Shown piece after piece: positions 31,761-41,578 of a stretch of DNA of 64,000 bases. Each line of letters opens with the position of its first letter. Position 1 is the stretch's first letter. The position numbers were made by a program, and so were the translations under genes. The notes under the pieces are model-generated. The model did no database searches. It saw only the letters and a list, made by a program, of their open reading frames with translations, and was not told the origin of the DNA. This DNA comes from an uncultured Flavobacteriaceae bacterium (GTDB taxonomy: Bacteria; Bacteroidota; Bacteroidia; Flavobacteriales; Flavobacteriaceae): the NCBI GenBank assembly GCA_913062575.1, contig CAJXVT010000005.1, positions 1 through 64,000 of the forward strand, given 5' to 3'.

Positions 31761-32327
31761 ATGAAGCTAATTATTAGAGTTGCTTTGATTGTTTTATTGG
31801 TTATCTCGTGTAAATCAGGTGATGAAATTGAAAATGAATTCTCTTGTAATTCATCTTTTTTCTTAGGAGAAACAAAAACAGTTTTTGACACAAAAAACAA
31901 ATTCTCTGCTAAAATCCCTAAACACTGGAAAATCAATTTATTTAATGACGAAATGCAGTCATCAATATACTTTGCAGACACTACAAAACAATTAAAAAAA
32001 ACAGTATTAATTGATATTACACAGCTATCCAAAGCCTATAAATTTGATGAGAAATTTAAGAGATTATTATTTGAAAATGATTCTTTACTGCAACTAAAGA
32101 ATGTTAAATCAAACAATTATAATTTTAATAAATACCCTGCTTACTACTCTATATCCAAAGGAAAAAAGGGAAAGTTTTCTTATCAAATTATAAACATATT
32201 TGTCCAGCAAAACGACAGAAATTCTTTTCACTTAAAAACAGAGGTTTACGGAGAAAAAGCAGTGAGTTCTCGCTTTTGTAAAGCTATCAAATTACTAAAA
32301 TCAATCACTTTTAATGAATCTGAATAA
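31761..32327 (+). CDS. Hypothetical lipoprotein
   Basis: Lipobox LLVISCKSG; 188 aa. Confidence 0.7.
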   Translation: MKLIIRVALIVLLVISCKSGDEIENEFSCNSSFFLGETKTVFDTKNKFSAKIPKHWKINLFNDEMQSSIYFADTTKQLKKTVLIDITQLSKAYKFDEKFKRLLFENDSLLQLKNVKSNNYNFNKYPAYYSISKGKKGKFSYQIINIFVQQNDRNSFHLKTEVYGEKAVSSRFCKAIKLLKSITFNESE

Positions 32328-33558
32328 AGAACACATACTCAATAGATTTATCAGTTATGTAACTGTTGACACAGAATCAGACCCAAATAATCCTGCCTTT
32401 CCAAGCACAGAAAAACAATGGGACTTAGCTAATAAGTTAGTGAATGAATTAGAAGAAATAGGTCTATCTGACATTTCCTTAGATGAGAACTGCTATATTA
32501 TGGCAACAGCACCTAGTAATCTTGATTATAAGGTTCCAACAATTGGTTTTGTAGCCCATATTGATACAAGTCCAGATTTTACTGGAGCAAATGTAAAACC
32601 ACAAATCCACGAGAATTATGATGGAAAAGACATCATTTTAAATCAAAGAGAAAATATTGTTTTATCTCCAAGTTATTTTGAGGATTTATTACAATATAAA
32701 GAACAAACTATAATTACAACAGATGGCACTACTCTTTTAGGTGCAGATGATAAAGCTGGTGTTACGGAGATTGTTTCTGCAATGGAATACCTGATTCAAC
32801 ATCCTGAAATTAAACATGGAGATATCAGAATTTGTTTCACTCCAGATGAAGAAGTAGGTAAAGGTGCACATTTATTTGATGTCGCTAAATTTGGAGCTGA
32901 ATGGGCGTACACAATGGATGGAAGTCAGGTTGGAGAATTAGAATATGAAAACTTTAATGCAGCAGGCGCAAAAGTTACTATTGAAGGTAAAATTGTGCAT
33001 CCTGGTTATGCTAAAGGAAAAATGATCAATTCTATGTTAATCGCTAATGAGTTTATTACAAAACTCCCAACAAATGAAGTTCCTGAAAAAACTACTGGCT
33101 ATGAGGGTTTCTTTCATCTACACGATATGCACGGAACAGTAGAAAAAACTACATTAGAATATATTATTAGAGATCATGATATGGACTTGTTTTTACAACG
33201 CAAATCTGATTTTGAAAATATTGCAACGTCAATGAATGAAAAACTAGGGAAAGATTTAATTTCTGTTGTTATTAAAGATCAATACTTTAATATGAAGGAA
33301 AAGGTAACTCCAGTGATGCATATTGTAGATATTGCCGAAGAAGCAATGAAAGATATTGGTATTACACCTTTAATTAAGGCCATTCGTGGAGGAACCGATG
33401 GTTCTCAATTATCCTACAAAGGTTTGCCATGCCCCAATATTTTTGCTGGAGGACATAATTTTCATGGTAGATATGAATATGTTCCTCTTGAATCAATTTT
33501 AAAAGCTACAGAAGTCATTGTTAAAATTGCAGAAAAAGTTGCAGTGAAATTCAAATAA
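32314..33558 (+). CDS. pepT: Peptidase T (M20B tripeptidase)
   Basis: RFISYVTVDTESD, GFVAHIDTSPDF, GADDKAGVTEIV, FTPDEEVGKGAHLFDV, RGGTDGSQLSYKGLPCPNIFAGGHNFHG. Confidence 0.96.
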   Translation: MNLNKEHILNRFISYVTVDTESDPNNPAFPSTEKQWDLANKLVNELEEIGLSDISLDENCYIMATAPSNLDYKVPTIGFVAHIDTSPDFTGANVKPQIHENYDGKDIILNQRENIVLSPSYFEDLLQYKEQTIITTDGTTLLGADDKAGVTEIVSAMEYLIQHPEIKHGDIRICFTPDEEVGKGAHLFDVAKFGAEWAYTMDGSQVGELEYENFNAAGAKVTIEGKIVHPGYAKGKMINSMLIANEFITKLPTNEVPEKTTGYEGFFHLHDMHGTVEKTTLEYIIRDHDMDLFLQRKSDFENIATSMNEKLGKDLISVVIKDQYFNMKEKVTPVMHIVDIAEEAMKDIGITPLIKAIRGGTDGSQLSYKGLPCPNIFAGGHNFHGRYEYVPLESILKATEVIVKIAEKVAVKFK

Positions 33559-33649
33559 CACATTTTTAAACAATTTGTTAGAATTTACTATAAATAACTT
33601 AAAAAACCTTTAGTTTACTACATTTGCGTCATAAATAAACAATATTATT

Positions 33650-34855
33650 ATGACCAGTGAAGCTTTAGTTGCCTTATCTCAGAAATACGGTAGTCCGTTA
33701 TATATATACGACACAGAGAAAATCACCTCTCAGTACAACAGATTGATCAATGCGTTCTCTAAAGTTAAGAGCATAAAGTTAAACTACGCAACAAAGGCTT
33801 TGTCTAATATCAATATATTAAAGGTTTTTAATCAGTTAAAAGCAGGTTTAGACACGGTTTCCATACAAGAAGTCCAATTAGGTTTGGCTGCAGGATTTTC
33901 TCCACAAGACATCATCTTTACGCCTAACGGAGTTTCTTTAGAGGAGATTGAAGAAGCAGCAAAATTGGACGTGCAAATTAATATAGATAACTTATCCATA
34001 TTAGAGTTATTTGGACAAAAACATCCAGAAACACCAGTTTGTATACGTATTAATCCACATGTAATGGCTGGTGGAAACAGCAAAATTTCTGTTGGTCATA
34101 TCGATTCCAAATTCGGTATTTCAATTTATCAAGTTCCGCATATTAAACGAGTGGTAGAAAATACGGGGATGCATATTAACGGAATACATATGCACACAGG
34201 TTCTGATATTTTAGATATTGACACCTTCATTAGAGCAACAGAAATCCTATTTGATGTTGCTGCTCAATTTGACAATCTTGATTTTATCGATTTCGGAAGT
34301 GGATTTAAAGTACCCTATAAAGAAGGGGACATTTCTACAGATATTGAACAATTAGGGAAACAACTCTCTAAAAGGTTCAATCAATTTTGCAAAGATTATG
34401 GTAAAGACCTAACCTTGATGTTTGAACCCGGAAAGTTTTTAGTAAGTGAAGCAGGGTTTTTCTTAGCAAAAGTAAATGTCATAAAACAAACTACATCTAC
34501 TGTTTTTGCAGGAGTTGATAGTGGGTTTAATCATTTGGTAAGACCAATGATGTATGATTCATATCATCACATCACCAATATATCACAACCAAAAGGAAGA
34601 GAACGCTATTACTCTGTTGTCGGGTATATCTGTGAGACAGATACTTTTGGATCTAATAGGCGCATTAGTGAAATTACTGAAGGAGATGTATTGTGTTTTC
34701 ATAATGCGGGTGCATATTGTTTTTCTATGACGTCAAATTACAATTCTAGGTACAAGCCAGCAGAAGTAATGGTGCATAACGGTGTAGATTACCTAATTAG
34801 GCAAAGAGATACATTTGAAGATATTTTAAGAAATCAAGAAAATATTTCCTTTTAA
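33650..34855 (+). CDS. lysA: Diaminopimelate decarboxylase
   Basis: LNYATKALSN PLP-lysine region, HMHTGSDI, EPGKFLV, CETDTFG, NAGAYCFSM. Confidence 0.95.
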   Translation: MTSEALVALSQKYGSPLYIYDTEKITSQYNRLINAFSKVKSIKLNYATKALSNINILKVFNQLKAGLDTVSIQEVQLGLAAGFSPQDIIFTPNGVSLEEIEEAAKLDVQINIDNLSILELFGQKHPETPVCIRINPHVMAGGNSKISVGHIDSKFGISIYQVPHIKRVVENTGMHINGIHMHTGSDILDIDTFIRATEILFDVAAQFDNLDFIDFGSGFKVPYKEGDISTDIEQLGKQLSKRFNQFCKDYGKDLTLMFEPGKFLVSEAGFFLAKVNVIKQTTSTVFAGVDSGFNHLVRPMMYDSYHHITNISQPKGRERYYSVVGYICETDTFGSNRRISEITEGDVLCFHNAGAYCFSMTSNYNSRYKPAEVMVHNGVDYLIRQRDTFEDILRNQENISF

Positions 34856-34859
34856 CTAA

Positions 34860-35996
34860 CTATTTTTCTTTTACTAGATCAATTATTTTATTAGCAACAT
34901 AATCAATTTCTTCAATTGTATTATACTTACCTATTCCTATTCTAAAAGAATTCTTTAAGACTAAATCATTTGCTTGTATAGCTTTTATTACTCTTGATGG
35001 CTTCGTACTTGTACTTGAACAGGCTGATGTTGTAGAAAACATTACATTGGGTAGTTTCCCTTTTAATACTTCTCCAGAAATAGTTGGGATTGAGATATTC
35101 AAATTTCCTGGATGTCTATTTTCAGGACATCCATTTAATTTAATTCCTTCAATTGATGAAAACAATTGATTTTCCATTCTATCACGAAGCATTTTTATAT
35201 GCCCAAATATACGGTTAGATTCTGAATTTAAAATATCACAAGTTTTCCCAAACCCTACAATTGCAGGTGTATTTATTGTACTAGGCCTAATGCCTTTTTC
35301 TTGACCACCTCCAAATAGAATAGGCTTTAATTTTATGTTTGCTTTTTTCCGTACAAAAAGTGCCCCAACTCCTCTAGGTCCATAGATTTTATGTGCAGAT
35401 ATAGAGGCCATATCTATATAGTTAGTATTCATATTTAATTGATACCAACCCAATCCTTGAGTTATATCACAAAAGAATTTTGCTCCTACACTCTTTGAAA
35501 TTTCTCCAATTTGTTTTATAGGCTGCACAGTACCTATTTCATTATTTGCCAGCATTATAGCAACAACCAATGTTTGTTCTGTAGCAGCTTGTTTTAAATC
35601 TTCAGTGTTTATTCTTCCAACAGTATCTACATTTAGTATCGTTACTTTATAGCCTAAACGTCTAATTTCATTGACAGACTGCAAAATTGCTGGGTGTTCT
35701 GTTTTTTGGGTAATAATGTGGTTTCTTTTAGATGCATTAGATTTTAAGAGCCCAAAAAGCGCAATATTAATAGCTTCTGTAGCTCCACTTGTAAAAGTTA
35801 TTTCAGATGGTTTGGCTCCAATTAAATTTGAAACTTGAAATCGCGCATTTTCAACAGCTGAATTTGTTTTCCACCCAGCTTTATGATTTCCATTTCCATA
35901 ATGCTCTGTGAAATAAGGAAGCATTACAGAAAGTACATCTTGATCCACAGGCGTAGACGCATGCGAATCAAGATAAATTACTTTTTTATTCATCAT
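34860..35996 (-). CDS. Cysteine desulfurase family protein (NifS/IscS-like)
   Basis: YLDSHASTPVD, TSGATEAIN, SAHKIYGPRGVGALFVR, cysteine loop FSTTSACSSTSTKPS. Confidence 0.95.
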   Translation of the reverse strand: MMNKKVIYLDSHASTPVDQDVLSVMLPYFTEHYGNGNHKAGWKTNSAVENARFQVSNLIGAKPSEITFTSGATEAINIALFGLLKSNASKRNHIITQKTEHPAILQSVNEIRRLGYKVTILNVDTVGRINTEDLKQAATEQTLVVAIMLANNEIGTVQPIKQIGEISKSVGAKFFCDITQGLGWYQLNMNTNYIDMASISAHKIYGPRGVGALFVRKKANIKLKPILFGGGQEKGIRPSTINTPAIVGFGKTCDILNSESNRIFGHIKMLRDRMENQLFSSIEGIKLNGCPENRHPGNLNISIPTISGEVLKGKLPNVMFSTTSACSSTSTKPSRVIKAIQANDLVLKNSFRIGIGKYNTIEEIDYVANKIIDLVKEK

Positions 35997-36003
35997 TTTT
36001 ACT

Positions 36004-36369
36004 TTAAAATGATAGTGTTTGAGCTCCTTCTATAATCCAATCTAACATTGGCCCTGCTCCTACTATTACTGCTCCTTTAACAATTTCATCTGCATTTAAC
36101 CCTCTATGATTAAAACAAGGAGAACAAGTCCAAATTACTCCTCCATTTGATGCAAAGGACTCCAATAATTCATTCAACTTTTTAAAAGGTTGGATATGTG
36201 TATAATCATTTGCTCCTTCTCTACTTAATTCTACTCCTTCAGAAGATAAAAATATTCCAACTTCTAAACCTTTAGATATCGCTGCATTTGCAACTGTTAA
36301 AGCTACTGTAGAAATATCGCTACTTGAATTTACCGATACTGTTATTACTAATTTCTTTGTGTTTGACAT
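36004..36369 (-). CDS. DsrE family protein
   Basis: 121 aa; VIWTCSPCFNHRGLNADEIVKGAVIVGAGPMLDWIIEGA. Confidence 0.85.
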   Translation of the reverse strand: MSNTKKLVITVSVNSSSDISTVALTVANAAISKGLEVGIFLSSEGVELSREGANDYTHIQPFKKLNELLESFASNGGVIWTCSPCFNHRGLNADEIVKGAVIVGAGPMLDWIIEGAQTLSF

Positions 36370-36389
36370 TTTTTAATATTTAATTGTTA

Positions 36390-37175
36390 TTAATTTTTAA
36401 TTGCTAATATTGAAACACTTTTAATTCCAAATTCTTTAGTTGCACCTTGTGCGCTATCAGAAATAAAAGCATAAGGATTCTCTTTTACTTTTACAATTTC
36501 TAAACCTGCATCTTCTATAAGTTGCCTGTATCCATCTATTTGCATTGCACCACCGATGCATGCTGCCCATAAAGTAGCATTACAAGTAATATTCTCTGGT
36601 AATTTTATTTCAGTAACAATATCAGAAATTGCTAACCTGCCACCAGCTTTTAAAACTCTTGCTGCTTCATTAAATACTTTTGCTTTTTCGCTAGATAAAT
36701 TGATAACACCATTACTAATTACGACATCTACGCTACTAGACATTACTGGAAGCTCTTCAATATAACTTTTACGAAATATTACTTGGCTAAAGTCAAATTC
36801 ATCTCGTAATCTTGATGATTTTTCCAATTGCTCATCCGTCATATCTATACCAATTACTTCACCAGCCTTCCCAACTTTTGTGGCTGCAAAAAATGCATCC
36901 ATACCCGAGCCGCTACCTAACTCCACTACTACTTCACCTTTTTCTAATTGAGCTAAGTCAAAATAATAACCAACTCCAGAAAAAGATTCAATTGCTTGAC
37001 TAGGAATTATATCTAAAGTACTTGGAGGATAATGTACTCTTTCGGCTAATTTTCTTCCCATTTCAAAATGGTATTCCACTTCAGGCTCTAAGGCTACTTT
37101 TTTGTACATATCCTTCACCCTTATTTCTAAATCTTGTTGATCTACTTTTTTCTTATTTTTTAAAATTGTATTCAT
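36390..37175 (-). CDS. SAM-dependent methyltransferase, ArsM-like
   Basis: VVELGSGSGMDAFFAA, VVISNGVINLSSEKAKVFNEAARVLKAGGRLAISDIV, LWAACIGGAMQIDGY. Confidence 0.9.
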   Translation of the reverse strand: MNTILKNKKKVDQQDLEIRVKDMYKKVALEPEVEYHFEMGRKLAERVHYPPSTLDIIPSQAIESFSGVGYYFDLAQLEKGEVVVELGSGSGMDAFFAATKVGKAGEVIGIDMTDEQLEKSSRLRDEFDFSQVIFRKSYIEELPVMSSSVDVVISNGVINLSSEKAKVFNEAARVLKAGGRLAISDIVTEIKLPENITCNATLWAACIGGAMQIDGYRQLIEDAGLEIVKVKENPYAFISDSAQGATKEFGIKSVSILAIKN

Positions 37176-37181
37176 ATTTTC

Positions 37182-37319
37182 TTATTTTAATAATTGATTT
37201 ATATTATGCTCTGTAAGCCATTTTTGTTTATATTCTTTCCATGACAGCTGCTGTTGGGTTACATCATTTATAATCTTTTTCTTGGTGTTTTTTCTAAATA
37301 TATTTTTAAATATTTTCAT
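37182..37319 (-). CDS. Unannotated 45-aa small ORF between the ArsM-like and DUF4395 genes
   Basis: ATG..TAA: MKIFKNIFRKNTKKKIINDVTQQQLSWKEYKQKWLTEHNINQLLK; 6 bp from the methyltransferase start; below the ORF-track length cutoff. Confidence 0.6.
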   Translation of the reverse strand: MKIFKNIFRKNTKKKIINDVTQQQLSWKEYKQKWLTEHNINQLLK

Positions 37320-37444
37320 GATTGTTCGTTTTACATATTGATAATTTTTGGATGTACTAATCTATTATCACTACAGAAGTAGTAATTTCTAAGAGCTAAT
37401 AAACTCTAATTGAAACCTATAATTAACTTGTAATTACATGCTTT

Positions 37445-37933
37445 CTAATCTGGGTTTTGGTTAAATAGTTTGTTGTAAAAAATTGAAGGAATACAGATAT
37501 CTGTAGTACTCACAAGTAATGCAACTGCAAAAAAAGCACCTCCAAAAATATATCCTTGTAGCATAAAATTGCTGTAAAAAAGATACATAACAGTAGTAAC
37601 CCAGAAGAATGCAATTCCACAGGCAAACTTTAATTGCTTAGATCTTCTAGGAACTTTGGGTCTTTTTATCACTCTACTAATTAGTAAGTTATATATATAG
37701 TCAAAAGGATGGTTTGGAAGCACAATAGTTAAAAATGCAGCAACTAAAACAATTGATAATATTTTTACACTTGCAAAAAACACTCCAAAAAACACAATAG
37801 TTGCACATATTTGATATGCAAATCTAATTCCTATAGATAGGTCTGATACCTCTTGATTGGTTTGAGTAAAATATCCTTGCTCACGAATTCTTTTAATTCT
37901 AAATGCTGAAATTAATTTTTTATTGGTTTTCAT
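37445..37933 (-). CDS. DUF4395 domain-containing membrane protein
   Basis: NQEVSDLSIGIRFAYQICATIVFFGVF, PNHPFDYIYN, STTDICIPSIFYN. Confidence 0.85.
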   Translation of the reverse strand: MKTNKKLISAFRIKRIREQGYFTQTNQEVSDLSIGIRFAYQICATIVFFGVFFASVKILSIVLVAAFLTIVLPNHPFDYIYNLLISRVIKRPKVPRRSKQLKFACGIAFFWVTTVMYLFYSNFMLQGYIFGGAFFAVALLVSTTDICIPSIFYNKLFNQNPD

Positions 37934-38218
37934 ATCACTTAAGGTTTTACTTTTTATTTCACTTGTTTTGATATTACAAATCTAAATTAGACTTATAACT
38001 TAATAATTAAAGAATGATGCAATTCTATTAACTATTGTAGTATTCAAAAAACAGGAGTATTTATTCAATTATTAAGCAAACAAATAGGCATATTGTTAAA
38101 TGATGTTGCATAAGCATTAAACTATGTAACAAGTTAAGGTTAATGCAATTAAGTGAATAATAATATTTTGTATTTTTAGACGAGTTATAAATCATCTAGA
38201 AACAAAAAAACAGATTCT

Positions 38219-40411
38219 ATGCATCCTTTTTTAAAAAAAATTGTTGAATCAGGTAACCATCCAAATGATTCAGAAGAAGAAAAAGCAAACAAATCTAACT
38301 TAGTTGTACTAGCAATTCCTTTTGCTTTTGCTGGATTAATTTGGGGTATCTTGTATTTTCTCAATGATCTACTAATACCTGCTTCTATTCCTTTTAGTTA
38401 CGGAATTCTATCTCTTTTAAGCTATTTTCATTTTAGTTATTCTAAAAAATACAAGTTTTACAGAAACAGTCAATTATTTTTAATTCTCATTTTGCCATTT
38501 CTGTTACAATTAAGTTTAGGAGGATTTATTCCAAGTAGCGCTGTTATAATGTGGGCGTTTATTGCTCCAGTCGGAGCTTTAGTCTTTTTTAAAGCAGAGC
38601 ATACCATATATTGGTTTATAAGCTATGCCGGGCTAGTTATTGTTGCTTTTTTTCTAAATGATGTTGTTTCTCATTATTTTGATTGGAATATAAGTAATCA
38701 ATTTACAAACATTGTTTTTGTATTAAATATCTTGGCTGTGTCTAGTATTATTTATGCAGTGCAATATTACTATGTAAGTAAGCAAACAGAACTGAAAGCA
38801 TCTTTAGCCAAGCAAGCAGAAAAACTGAAAGAAAGCGATAAATTAAAGTCGCAATTTTTTGCAAATATTTCTCATGAGTTTAGAACACCATTAACATTAA
38901 TTCTTGGTTTATTAAACAAACAATTAGAAAACCCAAATGAGTTCCCCTTGATACAGGATTCTGAAACCATGAAACGAAATGCAAGTAGATTACTTCAACT
39001 GATAAATCAATTATTAGATTTATCAAAAATTGAAGCAGGCGAATTAAAATTAAACATCTCGCATAAAAATATTTTACCAAGCATAAAAAAAACGGTGTTA
39101 TTGTATGAATCTTTAGGTTATGAAAAGAATTTACAGATTCTGTTTAATGGAAACCCTATTGAAAAAGTTAAAGCTGGTGAGTTAGTTGCTTACTTTGATG
39201 AAGAAAAATTACAAAAAGTAATTTCAAACTTAATTTCAAATGCAATTAAGTTTAGCCATAAAAATGCCACAATAGAAGTTGATGTAAAAAATAAAACCCA
39301 ACAACTTTATATAAGCGTTTCAAATGCTGGAGAAAAAATTTCACCAAAAAACTTGACTTATATTTTTGATAGATTTTATCAAATTGATGGAGAATCTACT
39401 AGAGAATATGAAGGAACGGGTATTGGTTTAGCTTTGGTTAAAGATTTAGTTGAATTGCATCATGGTGATGTAAAGGTAAAAAGTACAACAGCTAAAACAA
39501 CTTTTACTATACGTATTCCTTTAGATAAATCATCTTTCTTTTTAGATAACTTCACCGACAACAGTACTACTGAATCTTTAACTATAGAAACTCCTGAAAA
39601 AACGGTTGAAAAGCAAATAACTAATCGACCAAAAGTCTTTGAAGGTGATAATAACAATGTTTTAGAAGTCTTGGTTGTAGAAGATAATACAGATATTAGA
39701 AATTACATTTCTGACATACTAAAACCATTCTATAAAATCTCTATAGCTGTTGATGGTAAAGATGGCGTAGAAAAAGCAAATCAATCTATACCAGATTTAA
39801 TTATTAGTGATGTAATGATGCCTAAAATGAATGGTTATGAATTATGTAAGCAATTAAAAGAGACTGAAAATACCAATCATATTCCAATTATATTACTTAC
39901 TGCCAAAGCTTCACAGGATAATAAATTAGAAGGCTTACAAACTGGAGCAGATGATTATTTAACAAAGCCATTTGATAAAGAAGAACTTATTATTAGAATT
40001 AAAAATCTAATTACTATTAGAGAAAAATTACAAAAAAAATACCAACAAGAATCTTATTTAAAACCAACAGATGTAAAGGTTAATTCCGTACAAGAAAAAT
40101 TCTTGCAAAAAATTAAAAATATAGTTGAAGAAAATATAGATAATGACCAGTTTAATGTTGAGGATTTAGGAAATCAATTATTTATGAGTAGATCACAAGT
40201 TCATAGAAAGCTAAAAGCGTTAACAAATCAATCTGCGACTCATTATATTCGTAATTATCGATTGCATAGAGCTGCAGACTTACTAAAACAAAACTCAGGA
40301 AACATAACAGAAATTGCTTACCAAGTTGGGTTTAGTAGTCAAACCTATTTTAGTAAATGTTTTCAAGAATTATTTGGCATGAGTCCAACAGAATATAAAT
40401 CAAAACAATAA
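38219..40411 (+). CDS. Hybrid sensor histidine kinase / response regulator with AraC-type output
   Basis: Multi-TM N-terminus, ISHEFRTPLTLI, HATPase, REC (DLIISDVMMPKMNGYEL), C-terminal AraC HTH (ITEIAYQVGFSSQTYFSKCFQELFGMSPTEYK). Confidence 0.95.
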   Translation: MHPFLKKIVESGNHPNDSEEEKANKSNLVVLAIPFAFAGLIWGILYFLNDLLIPASIPFSYGILSLLSYFHFSYSKKYKFYRNSQLFLILILPFLLQLSLGGFIPSSAVIMWAFIAPVGALVFFKAEHTIYWFISYAGLVIVAFFLNDVVSHYFDWNISNQFTNIVFVLNILAVSSIIYAVQYYYVSKQTELKASLAKQAEKLKESDKLKSQFFANISHEFRTPLTLILGLLNKQLENPNEFPLIQDSETMKRNASRLLQLINQLLDLSKIEAGELKLNISHKNILPSIKKTVLLYESLGYEKNLQILFNGNPIEKVKAGELVAYFDEEKLQKVISNLISNAIKFSHKNATIEVDVKNKTQQLYISVSNAGEKISPKNLTYIFDRFYQIDGESTREYEGTGIGLALVKDLVELHHGDVKVKSTTAKTTFTIRIPLDKSSFFLDNFTDNSTTESLTIETPEKTVEKQITNRPKVFEGDNNNVLEVLVVEDNTDIRNYISDILKPFYKISIAVDGKDGVEKANQSIPDLIISDVMMPKMNGYELCKQLKETENTNHIPIILLTAKASQDNKLEGLQTGADDYLTKPFDKEELIIRIKNLITIREKLQKKYQQESYLKPTDVKVNSVQEKFLQKIKNIVEENIDNDQFNVEDLGNQLFMSRSQVHRKLKALTNQSATHYIRNYRLHRAADLLKQNSGNITEIAYQVGFSSQTYFSKCFQELFGMSPTEYKSKQ

Positions 40412-40467
40412 TCAGGAATTATATTTCAATACATACAGTAATATCTACTTAAGCTCATTTTCATCGA

Positions 40468-40977
40468 CTAGTCTTTTTTTGAAGTTTCGGTAGTGTATTT
40501 TTTTATGTTATAAGTTATACTAATAGTAATTAAAATTGCAAATGGTATTGATATTAAAGTAGAATATAATATTAGTTCATTTTTATTTAAACCAGATGAC
40601 AATTCACGAACAAAGTATTCTGTAGCACCCGCAGCCCATAATCCAATCGCTGCGCCATTCATACCTATTATATGTCTTACTAGCTTATTTTTTTTTCTTG
40701 ATTTTATAATCATAGGATACATTCCATATATCATAAAAAACAATGATACTGGGATTAAAAAATGAAAAACACTAATCTTACCATCATTAAAATCATAAAT
40801 GAATAATGCAGAAATATTTACTATTAATAGAGCTATTGAGAATACATAACCTATTTTTTTATGTTTACCCGTACCTTTTCTAGCTAAAAGAATATATCCT
40901 CCAGTAATTAATCCAATAATTGAAAATACTACATGAATTCCTCCAGTAATTGAATGTACCCAATTGTTAATGTCCAT
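40468..40977 (-). CDS. DUF2306-like membrane protein
   Basis: 169 aa, about 5 TM helices, HKKIGYVF motif. Confidence 0.7.
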   Translation of the reverse strand: MDINNWVHSITGGIHVVFSIIGLITGGYILLARKGTGKHKKIGYVFSIALLIVNISALFIYDFNDGKISVFHFLIPVSLFFMIYGMYPMIIKSRKKNKLVRHIIGMNGAAIGLWAAGATEYFVRELSSGLNKNELILYSTLISIPFAILITISITYNIKKYTTETSKKD

Positions 40978-41331
40978 AGTTATTTTAGTTTAAATTAATA
41001 ATCTTTTTATTAGGTCGTGCTACAAATGTATAAATGAAGTTATCATTTTTAATGAATAGATGTTGTAGACACATTAACTCATGTTGTAAGTCTCTTTCTT
41101 GCTCCTATTAACATAAGCCTTACTTGAATAATATATGTTAATTTATTTATGAGCATGTAAACAAGTACTGTTTAAGTAACCCCACCAAGCAAAAGTCTAG
41201 TAAAATTTTATAGATAGTTTGTAAAAAGATGAAAACCCATTTAAATATATCCAAAAAAAATAACAAAACATTGAGATATCTTAAAAGTGTAAGCGGGTTT
41301 TTAAATATATTCATAATAATTCACTTTATGT

Positions 41332-41361
41332 TTTGTCATATTAAAATAACTTCTACATTTG
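41332..41361 (+). promoter_or_regulatory. Bacteroidota-type promoter of the thr leader/operon
   Basis: TTTG (41332-41335), 18-nt spacer, TACATTTG (41354-41361), matching TTTG/TAnnTTTG. Confidence 0.6.
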
Positions 41362-41365
41362 CAGT

Positions 41366-41470
41366 GTGAATACTACAAAAACAAATATCATTTCTACTTT
41401 AGCTACATCTGTGGCAGGTAGTACTGTACTTGATATTCGCACAATTTCTACAATTACCATTACCCTTTAG
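41366..41470 (+). CDS. Threonine operon leader peptide (putative)
   Basis: GTG-start 34-aa ORF VNTTKTNIISTLATSVAGSTVLDIRTISTITITL; 10 Thr and 6 Ile of 34; about 110 nt upstream of thrA. Confidence 0.8.
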   Translation: MNTTKTNIISTLATSVAGSTVLDIRTISTITITL

Positions 41471-41578
41471 GGGTTTCTATTTCACATATCATCTTAGGTT
41501 ATATTTATTTTTTCGAAAATTCGAAATCAGATAAATAACATTCAACATTATATACATATTAACATTATCATTTTCTAA

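Noticed and set aside
36390-37175. Naming the methyltransferase arsM
   Set aside because: WAACIGGA is ArsM-like, but the SNC cysteine is Gly and there is no ars context, so arsenite specificity is not supported.
41040-41340. Repeated TTTAAATATAT with AAAACCC/GGGTTTT arms upstream of the thr leader
   Set aside because: AT-rich and short; cannot be separated from background by eye.
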